Positions 46,759-55,990 of a DNA stretch of 62,451 nt are shown here, piece after piece; position 1 is the first letter of the stretch, and each line of letters opens with the position of its first letter. Source of the DNA: Tamaricihabitans halophyticus. GTDB taxonomy: Bacteria > Actinomycetota > Actinomycetes > Mycobacteriales > Pseudonocardiaceae. Location: the NCBI RefSeq assembly GCF_004340875.1, contig NZ_SLXQ01000024.1:1-62451 (forward strand), given 5' to 3'. Below the pieces are notes generated by a model, which worked only from the letters and a program-made list of their open reading frames with translations, did not search any database and was not told the origin of the DNA. Position numbers and translations under genes: made by a program.

Positions 46759-47471
46759 GCATAGAGATCATTGGATCGCTGGTGGTGCTCGCGTTACTGG
46801 ACAGCACCAGTATTGGCACACTGTTCGTGCCGATCGTGTTGATGCTCGTTCCAGGCAGACTGCGCGGTGCGCCGATTCTCGGCTATCTGTTCGCGATACT
46901 CGGTTTCTACCTAGTGCTTGGCGTGCTCATCCTGCTCGGTGCGGGCGCGTTGTTTGACCGTTTCGGCGAGGTGCTCAGAAGTACGCCGGCGTACTGGGTA
47001 CAGCTGGCGCTCGCCATCGGGCTGTTTCTGTTCAGCTTTCGATTCGACCCAAAACGGCGCGCTGCCAAAGGAAAATCGCCGACGGCTAACTGGACGGAGC
47101 GAGTCCAAGCGGCTACGGAATCCAGCGGGAAGCTCGTCGCGCTCGCATTTACCGCGGGATTGCTCGAGATCGCGACCATGTTCCCGTATCTCGGCGCGAT
47201 AGCACTTGTCGCTGGGGCCGGGCTTCCGGTGGCGGCAGATACGGCGATTCTCGCCGGCTACTGCTTGGTGATGATCCTTCCCGCGCTGCTGTTGTTGCTC
47301 GTGCGGATCACGCTGGCCGATCGGGTCACGCCGATGCTCACCAAGGCCAACAACTGGTTCGAGAAACACGCCGTTGGGGCCACTGGGTGGATCCTCGCGA
47401 TCATTGCCTTCCTTCTTGCTCGAGACGCAGTGTTCCAGCTTGGCTTGTTCGATCAGTGGCTCACGAATTAG
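46755..47471 (+). CDS. Sap/GAP-type six-helix membrane protein
   Basis: A 238-aa protein with six predicted helices and the LysE-like motif LVVLALLDSTSIGTLFVPIVLML. It resembles the mycobacterial sulfolipid-1-addressing protein and the GAP glycopeptidolipid-transport family, thought to help export cell-envelope lipids. Its ATG overlaps the stop of the TetR gene (ATGA), so both are one operon. Confidence 0.85.
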   Translation: MSIEIIGSLVVLALLDSTSIGTLFVPIVLMLVPGRLRGAPILGYLFAILGFYLVLGVLILLGAGALFDRFGEVLRSTPAYWVQLALAIGLFLFSFRFDPKRRAAKGKSPTANWTERVQAATESSGKLVALAFTAGLLEIATMFPYLGAIALVAGAGLPVAADTAILAGYCLVMILPALLLLLVRITLADRVTPMLTKANNWFEKHAVGATGWILAIIAFLLARDAVFQLGLFDQWLTN

Positions 47472-47895
47472 CGACAACAAGCGCGCTTGCGTGACCGGCG
47501 TCCACCGCACTCCTTAGGAATCTTGCGGTTGGGAGTATCGCAACTGAGTGTGCGGTGTGGGCGGTGTTTGTGAGCTCGCTTTCGTTATGTGGGGCCAGAT
47601 ACGGGTACCGGCTTGGCTGGCGCCGGTGCGTTACCACTGAGCGCCGTCGAGGATGAACGCACTACTGGCGCGGTCGAGTGCCGTACGGGTTGGTATGCGC
47701 CGAACTCGACCGGACCTACTCGATCTGCTACGAGCTCCACAATGGACCGGGAACATCCCCTGCCTACTGGCTGATGACCTTCGCGCCGCACGCTGGAGCA
47801 CGGATGGCGACATGCAAGTGCTACCAAAGATCAGTACCGCCTTCGCCGCGGCGAACAGGCCGCCACGATCGACGTGGCGTTTCCGGACACAGGCG
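47472..47895. other. Intergenic stretch with possible gene remnant
   Basis: About 420 bp between convergent genes. Several overlapping plus-strand frames around 47590-47900 have coding-like composition but none carries a recognised motif or a good ribosome-binding site. A decayed gene is possible; no family could be named. Confidence 0.4.
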
Positions 47896-48540
47896 TCACG
47901 TGACTGCTTGGGTCCTCAATCCGCTCAGGATAATGTGGATACCCGCGTGGAACTCTGCTTCGGGGTCGCTTGCCACCGCTGCATGCGCGATCTCGATCAA
48001 CTTCGGAAACCGCTCAGCCGGTAGTGCCGCGACTCGATCGGTGATCGTCGTAATGTCCTCATCGCGCGCAACGGACAGTGGACCGGCGAGTTCGGCTTGT
48101 GCGAATCCGCTGACGAAGCCGGACACGGTTCGAAACGCCGCGAGCAGTTCGGCTCCGCTCCTGCCGCTGCGTGCGAGCGCCTGTAACAGGGCTTCGGCTG
48201 GGAGCAGCGTCGTCAGATCCAGGTTGCGGCGGGTGAGGATCAGCGGGATGGCATGCGGGTGGTTGCGTACGGCGCGCCACATTCCCTCCGCAATCGCCAG
48301 AACCTCGGCGTCCCACTGGTCGGATGCCGGCGAGTCCCAGTGTGTTTCGGCCATCACGGCTTCGGCGACGAGCTGCTCCAGCCCCTCGCGTCCGTCGACA
48401 TAGTTGTAGATGGTCATTGGGCCCGTGCCCAGCGCGGTCGCGAGGCTGCGCATGGTCAGGCCGGTCAAGCCGTGCTCGTCGACCAGAGCGAGTGCGGCGA
48501 CCTGCAGCTGTTCCCGAGTGAACTTCCTGGGAGCGGGCAT
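47896..48540 (-). CDS. TetR-family transcriptional regulator (TetR_C_1 type)
   Basis: A 214-aa regulator with its helix-turn-helix near residues 26-52 (LTMRSLATALGTGPMTIYNYVDGREGL) and a C-terminal TetR_C_1-like ligand domain. It is divergent from the alpha/beta hydrolase pseudogene, with an inverted repeat in the 76-bp gap. The regulator looks intact although its likely target is not. Confidence 0.92.
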   Translation of the reverse strand: MPAPRKFTREQLQVAALALVDEHGLTGLTMRSLATALGTGPMTIYNYVDGREGLEQLVAEAVMAETHWDSPASDQWDAEVLAIAEGMWRAVRNHPHAIPLILTRRNLDLTTLLPAEALLQALARSGRSGAELLAAFRTVSGFVSGFAQAELAGPLSVARDEDITTITDRVAALPAERFPKLIEIAHAAVASDPEAEFHAGIHIILSGLRTQAVT

Positions 48541-48556
48541 AGCTCTCCTTGATTAA

Positions 48557-48600
48557 GTACAAAGTACGTGTTTAACTGTGACCGTTCACGTACAACGTAC
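48557..48600. promoter_or_regulatory. Inverted-repeat operator between TetR and hydrolase genes
   Basis: GTACAAAGTACGTG (48557-48570) and CACGTACAACGTAC (48587-48600) form an imperfect inverted repeat; each arm is itself made of GTAC half-sites. It spans most of the divergent promoter region and is the likely TetR binding site. Confidence 0.65.
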
Positions 48601-48616
48601 CTATACAGAGGTTGTC

Positions 48617-49494
48617 ATGACTATCCGCACCACCTTTCCGTCTGGTCGCGACCAATGCGCGGCATGGTTGACCCTGCCGGATGGGCCAGCGCCGCATCCG
48701 GTCGTCGTGCTGGTGCACGGCGGGGGGTGCTACCCACGAGATGATGCTCAGCCAGTACGAGAAATGGTTCTGCGAGGCTGGCCTTCGACTTCCGCCATCT
48801 CGGCGAATCAGGTGGCCAGCCCCGCCAGCTGGTCAGCCAGCGCAGATACGCGAGGGATGTTGACGCGGCGCTGGCGTTCGTCCACTCGCGAGCAGAGCTC
48901 GATGCCACCCGGATCGCGCTCTGGGGCACGTCGTTCGGCGCCAGCCATGTGCTCGCCGCAGCCGCGCGCCATCCCGAGCTCGCGGCGGCTGTCGTGCAAT
49001 GCCCGGTATTCAGCGGGCGCGCGGTCGTTGCCAAGGCGGGAGTTCGGCATCTCGTTCGGTTCACCGTGCCGATCGCCTCCGACCTGGTGCGCAGTGCGCT
49101 GCGGCTGCCCCGGCGGTATGTGCCGCTGGTCGGCCGGCCAGGCGAGCTCGCTTTCGTCAACCAGCCAGAGGCATTGGAAGGGTGGCAATCGGTCACCCCG
49201 CCCGGATACCGGTTCGACAACCGAATCACGGCGGCCTCCGGGCTGGGCATGTTGTTCTACAACGCGGCGGCTCAGGCCGGGCGGGTACGGTGTCCATTGT
49301 TGATCTGTGCCAGCGATCGGGAGAACCTTATTGACCCCGCGATCGTGACAAAGGTGGCAGGCGCGGCGCCGAAGGCCGTCGTCGTGCACTACGACGCCGA
49401 TCACTTCACCATCTATCACCCGCCGTTCGTCGAGCAGGTCGTTGCCGATCAAGTCGATTTCCTACGCACCCACCTCCAGTCGGCAACGCCATGA
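48617..49494 (+). pseudogene. Alpha/beta hydrolase gene with two frameshifts
   Basis: ATG 48617 opens with LPDGPAPHPVVVLVHGG, the oxyanion HGGG region. The frame then breaks at a run of six G (48722-48727): with one G fewer the family sequence continues as ATHEMMLSQYEKWFCEAG. A second shift near 48780 moves to a third frame with AFDFRHLGESGGQPRQ, the nucleophile motif WGTSFGAS and the catalytic-His region YDADHFTIYHPP, ending at 49494. Restored length is about 292 aa. The second site seems to lack several codons too, which argues for genuine decay. Confidence 0.82.
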
Positions 49495-49655
49495 GGTGAA
49501 CATCGTGGACACCACCACGACTCGGATGTGGCACTGCGGCCGCGTTTGCGGGTAGCCACACTAGGTAACTGAGGACGTCGCGTCCGGACGACCTTTCAAC
49601 CTGGCAAGTCCCTCGGGCAGCGGCTGCGGTCATTGGTGTATTTGACGTACGGTAA

Positions 49656-50570
49656 GAAGCTATTCGCAAGCCGGACAGCGGCGATGGGCAAGCTTTCTGG
49701 CACGGCGCGCACACGCAAGATTGGCTCACCCAGCATCAGCTTGTTGATGGTCATCCGGCAGGTGCCCGGCTGAGAGCCTCGCAGGTCGGCGCCGGTGCCG
49801 CTCATCTGTATCCGGATGGTGGTAGGGAAGTCGTGGAGCTGGCCGCGGACATCTTCGTCTGGCTCCTCGCGGTCGATGACCTCATTGTCGAAGCACCCGA
49901 GACCACCCCAGCTGACCTGGCGGCCGAGATCGCCTCATTCGTGAGTGTGCTGGCCACGGGATCGAGGTCCGCTTCCACCGGGTTCGTTAAGGCACTGGGC
50001 GAGCTGGCGGTCCGGATGCGGGATGTCTTGACTCCGGAACAGTCAGGGCGGGTCCGAGCGACGCTCCACGAACTGTTCCTGGCGTGGCTGTGGGAGGCAA
50101 CTGCCAGCACGGGACCCATCAGCCTGGACGAGTACACGACCATGCGGCCGCACACCGCATTTGGATACATGGTCGTCACTCTGATGGAACCGGGTAACGG
50201 CCTTGATCTGCCGGCGGCGCTCTTGGACCAGTCGGAAATCCGTGACCTCAACCGACATCTGGCGCGACTGAGCGGGTGGACAAACGACCTGATCTCGTTC
50301 GGCTATGAACAGCAACAGTTCGCCGGAGTACCGCAGACGCTGCCGCTGATCCTCGCACGCGAGCGCCGCCGTCATGTGTCCGAAGCGCTTGTCGAAGCCG
50401 CCCACCTGCGCGATACGGAAGCGGAGGCCGCCTGCCGGCTGATCGCACGCTTGGCTACCTCAACGGTGCCGCAGGCCGCGGCGTATGCGGCTGCCGCGCG
50501 TATCGCAATCGCCAGCGCTGAGCATCAGTACACCGGTGCAGCACAACGCTACGGCACGCCGCCGCGCTGA
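49656..50570 (+). pseudogene. Class I terpene synthase without a usable start
   Basis: The open frame from 49656 encodes about 304 aa of terpene synthase: an N-terminal helix region (AFWHGAHTQDWLTQHQLVDG), the Asp-rich motif LLAVDDLIVE near base 49875 and the metal-binding triad NDLISFGYE near 50280. Both Mg sites are intact. A TAA at 49653 blocks the frame, and no ATG, GTG or TTG occurs before GTG 49833, which would remove some 60 conserved residues. Compared with bacterial sesquiterpene synthases only the first 10-20 residues are missing, so a small upstream change probably disabled translation. Confidence 0.72.
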
Positions 50571-50581
50571 GAGTCATTGTT

Positions 50582-50598
50582 CGATACGGCGGCGATAT
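50582..50598. promoter_or_regulatory. Candidate VanR-binding direct repeat before vanR
   Basis: CGATAC (50582-50587) and CGATAT (50593-50598) start 11 bp apart, 24 bp before the vanR start. The same spacing and hexamer occur upstream of vanH (57086-57102). OmpR-type regulators bind tandem sites about one helical turn apart. Confidence 0.5.
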
Positions 50599-50621
50599 GT
50601 CGCGGCTCGTAGCATCAGAGA

Positions 50622-51317
50622 ATGCGTGTGTTGGTAGTTGAGGACGAGCCCTATATGGCCGAGGCCATCCGTGACGGGCTGCGCCTGGCGGCGATCGCGG
50701 CCGATATCGCCGGGGATGGCGACACCGCACTCGAGCTACTGAGCGTCAATACCTACGACATCGCCGTCCTCGACCGCGACATCCCTGGGCCATCCGGCGA
50801 CGAGGTTGCCGAAAGCATCGTCGCTTCCGGCAGCGGCATGCCGATCCTGCTGCTCACCGCCGCGGACCAACTCGATGACAAGGCCTCCGGGTTCGAACTC
50901 GGCGCCGATGACTACCTCACCAAACCATTCGAACTGCAGGAGCTCGTGCTCCGGCTCCGCGCCCTCGACCGCAGGCGAGCACACAACAGGCCACCCGTGT
51001 GGGAACTCGCCGGCCTACGGCTGGACCCGTTCCGGCGCGAGGTCTACCGGGACGGGCGGTATGTCGGACTCACCCGGAAGCAGTTCGCGGTGCTCGAGGT
51101 TCTGATGGCCGCCAGTGGTGGTGTCATCAGCTCCGAAGAGCTACTGGAACGGGCTTGGGATGAAAACGCCGACCCGTTCACCAACGCGGTGCGGATTACG
51201 GTGTCCGCGCTGCGCAAGCGACTCGGTGAACCCTGGCTGATCGCCACGGTCCCTGGTGTTGGCTACCGCATCGACACGGAACCGACGGTGGGGAGCGAGC
51301 GAGGCGACAGTGGCTAG
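50622..51317 (+). CDS. vanR: VanR-type response regulator
   Basis: A 231-aa OmpR-family response regulator. The receiver domain has acidic D8 and E9, phospho-acceptor D51 (VLDRDIPG), and the conserved Lys in YLTKPF; the C-terminal winged helix ends VPGVGYRID. It is close to VanR proteins of actinomycetes, which switch on D-Ala-D-Lac cell-wall remodelling in response to vancomycin-type antibiotics. Its TAG stop lies 8 bp inside the vanS start. Its expected targets are its own promoter and the minus-strand vanHAX operon. Confidence 0.93.
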   Translation: MRVLVVEDEPYMAEAIRDGLRLAAIAADIAGDGDTALELLSVNTYDIAVLDRDIPGPSGDEVAESIVASGSGMPILLLTAADQLDDKASGFELGADDYLTKPFELQELVLRLRALDRRRAHNRPPVWELAGLRLDPFRREVYRDGRYVGLTRKQFAVLEVLMAASGGVISSEELLERAWDENADPFTNAVRITVSALRKRLGEPWLIATVPGVGYRIDTEPTVGSERGDSG

Positions 51318-52260
51318 AGAGCCAGGGCTGAGCGTGCGGCTCAAGCTCACCTTCAGCTATGCCGGATTCCTCATGCTTGCCGGCATCGTACTGGTTGGCG
51401 CATTCGCGGTGTTCTTGAACGGCTACCGGGAGCGGGCGCAAGACACCGGCGAGGTGGTGATCGCGCCTTCCGGAACCGAGCTACTGCGTGACTTTGCGCC
51501 GGCCGCGGTTGGCCTGATCGCCTTCCTCCTGGTGTTCGGCCTTGCCGGCGGATGGATTCTCGCTGGGCGGATGTTGGCTCCCATGGCCCGCATCACCGAC
51601 GCCACGCGCATGGCCGCGCGGGGATCGCTCTCGCACCGGATCGAGTTGGAGGGACGGCAGGACGAGTTCCGCGAACTCGCGGATACCTTTGACGGCATGC
51701 TCGCGCGGCTCGAAGCGCATATCGCCGAGCAGCAGCGCTTCGCGGCCAATGCTTCGCATGAGCTACGTACCCCACTTGCGATCACGCAGACCTTGCTCGA
51801 CGTGGCGCGCAACGATCCCAACCGGGAAAGCACCGAGCTCGACGAACGTCTCCGCACTGTCAACGCACGGGGGATCGACCTCACCGAGGCGCTACTCTTG
51901 CTCAACCGCACCGATCAGCGCTCCTTCGTCCGCGAGCAGGTTGATCTGTCGCTCGTGGCCGAAGAAGCCACCGAAACACTCCTACCACTTGCCGAAAAGC
52001 ATGGTGTTGGCGTAGAAACCGCCGGGGACATCACCCCGACGATCGGATCCCACGCGCTCCTGCTGCAGTTGACCACGAACCTCCTGCACAATGCGATCGT
52101 GCACAACCTGCCGGACAACGGCGCCGTTCAGGTCAGCACCGCGGTCGGCCCCGATTGCGCCGTACTCACGGTCGAGAACACCGGCAATAAACTCAGTCCA
52201 CAGGTGGTCGCCACCCTCACCGAGCCGTTCCAACGCGGTACCGAACGCATCCGTGGCTGA
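51310..52260 (+). pseudogene. vanS: VanS-type sensor histidine kinase, 3'-truncated
   Basis: A 316-aa product from GTG 51310. Two membrane helices (about residues 12-35 and 60-82) flank a short extracellular loop; HAMP, the dimerisation box NASHELRTP with His150, the N box NLLHNAIVHN and a G1-like VENTGNKLS follow. The protein ends EPFQRGTERIRG, exactly where family members continue into the GLGLAIV G2 box and about 40 further residues. So the ATP lid and G2 box are missing and autophosphorylation is doubtful. The gene converges on, and overlaps, an equally shortened GNAT gene, which points to a deletion or recombination joint near 52245. Confidence 0.88.
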
Positions 52261-52576
52261 CGGCGAACGCCTCCGCCGCCTCGACGAGCTGTGCGCCGAC
52301 ACCGGATCCACGTGCGCGGTCGGCGACGACCAGCGCGACGATTCGTCCCCACGCGCCTTTGCGTTCGAAGAAGGGACAGATGTGCACGGCGATCACACCC
52401 AGCGCCTTGTCTTCGGTTTCGGCGAGGTAAGCAGCACTCGCAGGGTCGTGCACCCAAGCCTGCAGCCGAGCGGCCGTCGCCGCGTGATCGTCCTGGGGGT
52501 AGCCCAACTGGCAGAGCAAGCCGTTGACCGCATCGGCGTCAGCGCTGCGCGCTTGGCGGATCCGCATCGTTTTCAC
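52217..52576 (-). pseudogene. GNAT acetyltransferase, C-terminally truncated
   Basis: A 119-aa product from GTG 52576, which overlaps the murG-like stop (GTGA). N-terminal MRIRQARSADADAVNGLL and the acetyl-CoA loop VVADRARGSGVGAQLVEAAE are typical GNAT. The protein then stops after SHGCVRYRVGTAR, without the last strands found in homologues of about 145-160 aa. The break coincides with the vanS truncation on the other strand. It is the last gene of the minus-strand van operon. Confidence 0.78.
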
Positions 52577-53703
52577 TCCAAGCTTCGTGTGGCGATACTT
52601 CGTTGCTCCCGGACGGCGGCGAGCACATGGTGGGCCAAGATGATGTCGGCGTCCGGTGCGCCGGCTGTAGACGCGCGAGCCGACATCTCGGAGATCCGCT
52701 CCGGATCAGTTAGCACCGGAAGGAGCGCGGTCGTGATCCAATGAGGATTGAAATTCTCGTCGTCGACGAGCAGCGCCCCACCAGCAGCCACGGCCGGCTC
52801 GACGTTCAATCGTTGCTCAGCGCCTCGCAACGGCAACGGAACATACGCGGCAGGCAGACCGACGGCGGCCAGTTCGGCACATGTCATCGCCCCTGACCGG
52901 CAGATCGCGAAGTCCGCGGCGGCGTACGCACACCGCATCTCCTTGACGAACGCAACGGTGACATAGGACGGATCTGTGGGACCGCAGAGCGGAACGTCGA
53001 CGGTGTGCCGCGGCCCAGTGATATGCAGGACCTGCACGCCGGCCGCGCGGAACGCTCCGGCGGCACCGGTCACCGCGGCGTTGATCGACTCCGCTCCCTG
53101 AGAACCGCCAGTGACCAACACCACCGGCCCATCGCCGTGCAGTCCAAAACACCGCCGAGCCTTGTCCCGAAGCGCCGGCCGATCAAGCCCAGTGATCGTT
53201 GGCCGCAGCGGGGTGCCGATCGCGGTGGCATTCCTCAACCGGACACTCGGTGCGCCGGTGAATACCCTCGTCGTCATCCGGGCAGCCACCCGGTTGGCCA
53301 CCCCAGGCCGGACGTTCGCCTCGTGGACGATGATTCCGAGCCCGCGCCGCCAGGCGGCCAGATAGGCGGGCATGGCGACGTAGCCGCCGAAGCCCACCAG
53401 GACCTCGGCGCGCACCCGGTCAAGTGCTTCACCAGCCGCCCGGACCGACTCGCGGAGCCTGGCGGGGGTCCGTACCAGGTCACCGTTCAGCTTGCGCGGC
53501 AGCGGCACAGGTGGGATGAGTTCGAGCGGGTAGCCACGCTCGGCGATGAGCGTGGTGTCCAACCCACGGATCGTGCCGAGTGCGGTGATCTCGGTCGCCG
53601 GCGCCAGCCGGTGTAGCGCGTCAGCCAGGTTCATCGCGGGCTCGATATGACCGGCTGTATGTCCACCTGCGACGACGATGCGGGGTGCTGGTTCGGTCGG
53701 CAT
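52573..53703 (-). CDS. MurG-like UDP-GlcNAc transferase in the van operon
   Basis: A 376-aa glycosyltransferase of the MurG (GT28) family with VVAGGHTAGHIEPAMNLADAL near the N-terminus, GFGGYVAMPAYLAAW, VTGGSQGAESINAAV at the domain junction and CRSGAMTCAELAAVGLPAAYVPLP. MurG makes lipid II from lipid I. Being in the vanHAX operon it is probably a second copy that accepts precursors ending in D-Ala-D-Lac, like MurX of glycopeptide-producer clusters (family knowledge). The start overlaps the preceding stop (TGATG); GTG 53706 is an alternative. Confidence 0.92.
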   Translation of the reverse strand: MPTEPAPRIVVAGGHTAGHIEPAMNLADALHRLAPATEITALGTIRGLDTTLIAERGYPLELIPPVPLPRKLNGDLVRTPARLRESVRAAGEALDRVRAEVLVGFGGYVAMPAYLAAWRRGLGIIVHEANVRPGVANRVAARMTTRVFTGAPSVRLRNATAIGTPLRPTITGLDRPALRDKARRCFGLHGDGPVVLVTGGSQGAESINAAVTGAAGAFRAAGVQVLHITGPRHTVDVPLCGPTDPSYVTVAFVKEMRCAYAAADFAICRSGAMTCAELAAVGLPAAYVPLPLRGAEQRLNVEPAVAAGGALLVDDENFNPHWITTALLPVLTDPERISEMSARASTAGAPDADIILAHHVLAAVREQRSIATRSLE

Positions 53704-54373
53704 CACGATGTCGCTCTGATCAGCATTCCGCGGTTCGCGTGGAATCGCTCGAACACCCGCAGTGGTAACGATGCGGAATCGGAATTGTGCGAGTAACCCG
53801 ACAGGTTGTGGAACCGAACCACACCGTTGTCGACTCCATAGACCAACACGAGGTGGCCACCACGTTGCGGCTGCTGGACGCCGGGCTCACGAATCTCCGG
53901 AGACACCGAGGCAATCATGACCTGCCAGGATCGCACCTCTTGGGCAGACAACCGAAGGGGCGTGTGCTCAACCAGTTCACAGTGGAATCCGAACTGCGCG
54001 GAAATCCAGGACATGAACGGCTTATAGATGAGTCCGTGAACCTTGCCGGAGCGTTCCACGGTATAGCACCCCCAGTCCAGTGCGAACGCGAGAAGTTCGC
54101 CCATCGTCAGCCGGACGTCAGTCCAGCTATGCAGGAGCGACTGTAGGCACGCCAAGCCGCAAACCTTGCGAGACCAGAACCGATACGCCGCGCTCGAGGA
54201 ATACCCCTCCGTGCCCAGTCGTGCAGTCGGGAGGAGTCAGCGCGGGGCAGGAAGACCTCGATCCCGGACTGGTGGCCGCGTCGCATCACGACCTCATCGT
54301 GGCGCTGCAGGTTCCCCCACTGCGAGGTGTACCGCGGAGTCTGCGGACGTGATGGGAAAGTCAAAGTAGACAT
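53703..54373 (-). pseudogene. C39-like cysteine peptidase gene in the van operon, frameshifted
   Basis: ATG 54373 starts a frame with TPRYTSQWGN and continues to LHDWAR. The conserved continuation, GYSSSAAYRFWSRKVCGLAC, lies in another frame that runs to 53703. One extra base in the C run at 54204-54207 joins the two into about 223 residues. The catalytic Cys is expected in VCGLACLQ, the His in GGHLVLVYG and an Asn, not Asp, in FHNLSGY, the C39-like Cys-His-Asn/Asp order. The start overlaps vanX by 80 bp. No such peptidase is part of the standard van pathway that I know; a role in trimming wall peptides is a guess. Confidence 0.7.
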
Positions 54374-54953
54374 CGGGATAAGGCTCGTTTCTGAGTGTGT
54401 AATGCCACCACTCGCAGTCGTAGTGGCCGAATCCGCAGTCCTCCATAATGGATTTGAGCTGCGCACGGTTCTTCGTCTCGGTCGGCGTGATTCCTTGGGC
54501 GTGATGGTGGGAGATCGGGTCCATGAGGTCGTGCCCGCCGCCCATCGCAGCCAACTCGCCGGTATTCAGGTGATAGAGCGTCAGGTCAACGGTGCTGCCT
54601 CTGCTGTGGCCCGATTTCGGGGCCACGTACCCGTGCTTGACCATCTCGGCTCGCTCGATATTCGGGTAGTGCCGCGACTTCGTCTTACCGTCTTCTGGCT
54701 GTTTCGACCAGCGTAGGAAGCAGTCAACGGCGCGTTGTGGTCGGTACCCATCCCAGAGAAGCAGTCCAAAGCCACGGGAGGCTGCCCGCTGACGTGCCCG
54801 TTCCAGTGCCGTGCACAAGGCTAGGGTGCCGACGATGCGATTCGCGTAATAGCCGTCGACCGGCTTTCCAGTGAAGTTGTCCCACGTGGCGTACTTTGCG
54901 TCCCAGCGCACACCGGGCACCCAGCGGTCGATGTAGCCGAAGTCGTCGTTCAT
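54294..54953 (-). CDS. vanX: VanX D-Ala-D-Ala dipeptidase
   Basis: A 219-aa zinc dipeptidase that removes D-Ala-D-Ala so that only D-Ala-D-Lac is built into precursors. Zinc ligands and catalytic residues are in SGHSRGSTVDLTLY (His, Asp) and CEWWHYT (Glu, His). The protein runs about 17 residues past the usual end at FDFP, overlapping the C39-like gene. It begins with ATGA overlap at the vanA stop. Confidence 0.96.
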   Translation of the reverse strand: MNDDFGYIDRWVPGVRWDAKYATWDNFTGKPVDGYYANRIVGTLALCTALERARQRAASRGFGLLLWDGYRPQRAVDCFLRWSKQPEDGKTKSRHYPNIERAEMVKHGYVAPKSGHSRGSTVDLTLYHLNTGELAAMGGGHDLMDPISHHHAQGITPTETKNRAQLKSIMEDCGFGHYDCEWWHYTLRNEPYPDVYFDFPITSADSAVHLAVGEPAAPR

Positions 54954-55990
54954 CGTTTCGTCCCGTGCAGGGTCATCAAGATGAGCCGATCGAGCACTTC
55001 GGACAGGGGCAACCCGGCGGCGGCCATCATCCGTGGGTACCGGCTGTACGAGGTCAACCCGGGCATCGTGTTGACCTCGTTGAGGATCACGCGATGATCC
55101 CCGGCGAGAAACAGATCAACACGAGCAAGTCCGGTACAACCGAGGGCGCGGTATATCGTCCTGGCGGCCTCCTGGACGAGCTGCCGAGATTCCTCGGCGA
55201 TATCGGCGGGAACGATGAACGTCGAGTTCTCCGACCCTGTCTCGGGGGAAGTCTCCTGGTGGATTCGGAAGAATCCGTGCGAGAGGTCGACCCGGTCCAC
55301 TTCGCCGGTGATCAGATCGAATGACGTCCCGAGGACCGCACAGCCGATCTCGCTGCCGGCTACGGCCTCCTCGATCAGAACCTTCCAGCCATACTTTCGT
55401 GCCTCGTTCAGCGCGGGCAGCAACTGGTCCGGTTCGGTCACCTTACTGACGCCGAACGATGAGCCGGAACGAGCAGGCTTCACGAAAACGGGATAGGGAT
55501 AGCATCCGGGATTGACCTTCTCGTCGTCGGCGACAACCCAGAAACTCGGCGTGGCGATTCCCGCGGCCTTGGCGACCGTGTAGGTGAGAGCCTTATCCAT
55601 GCATATGGCCGAAGCGTAAATATCGCAGCCGACGTACGGGATACCAGACAGTTCCAACAATCCCTGGATCGCGCCGTCCTCGCCGAGGCCGCCGTGCAAT
55701 ACCGGCAGGACAAGGTCGAGGCGCACCACCTCGTGGCCCTGTGATCCCCGGACGAGTAGACCGCGCGCACCTCGGTCGGGAGACAGCACGGCTGGACGTG
55801 CGGCGCCGTTCTCCCAATCCGCGTCGGGACCAACACAGAGCCGCCAATCGCCGTCCGTAGTGATGCCGATCCAGTACGGCTCGTACTTGTCGGTGTCGAG
55901 GTGCTGAGCGACCTCGCGCGCCGATTTCACGGAGACGGAATGCTCTTCGCAAGCGCCACCGAAGATGATTCCAACCTTCAATTTGCTCAT
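54950..55990 (-). CDS. vanA: D-alanine-D-lactate ligase (VanA type)
   Basis: A 346-aa ATP-grasp ligase. The N-terminal VGIIFGGACEEHSVSV, LHGGLGEDGAIQG, VKPARSGSSFGVSKV and LNEVNTMPGLTSYSRYP motifs are all there. The omega-loop reads HGFFRIHQE, with the His that marks D-Ala-D-Lac rather than D-Ala-D-Ala ligases (His244 of VanA). It overlaps vanH and vanX by four bases each, so the three are co-translated. The subtype is close to the actinomycete DdlM/DdlN group. Confidence 0.96.
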   Translation of the reverse strand: MSKLKVGIIFGGACEEHSVSVKSAREVAQHLDTDKYEPYWIGITTDGDWRLCVGPDADWENGAARPAVLSPDRGARGLLVRGSQGHEVVRLDLVLPVLHGGLGEDGAIQGLLELSGIPYVGCDIYASAICMDKALTYTVAKAAGIATPSFWVVADDEKVNPGCYPYPVFVKPARSGSSFGVSKVTEPDQLLPALNEARKYGWKVLIEEAVAGSEIGCAVLGTSFDLITGEVDRVDLSHGFFRIHQETSPETGSENSTFIVPADIAEESRQLVQEAARTIYRALGCTGLARVDLFLAGDHRVILNEVNTMPGLTSYSRYPRMMAAAGLPLSEVLDRLILMTLHGTKR

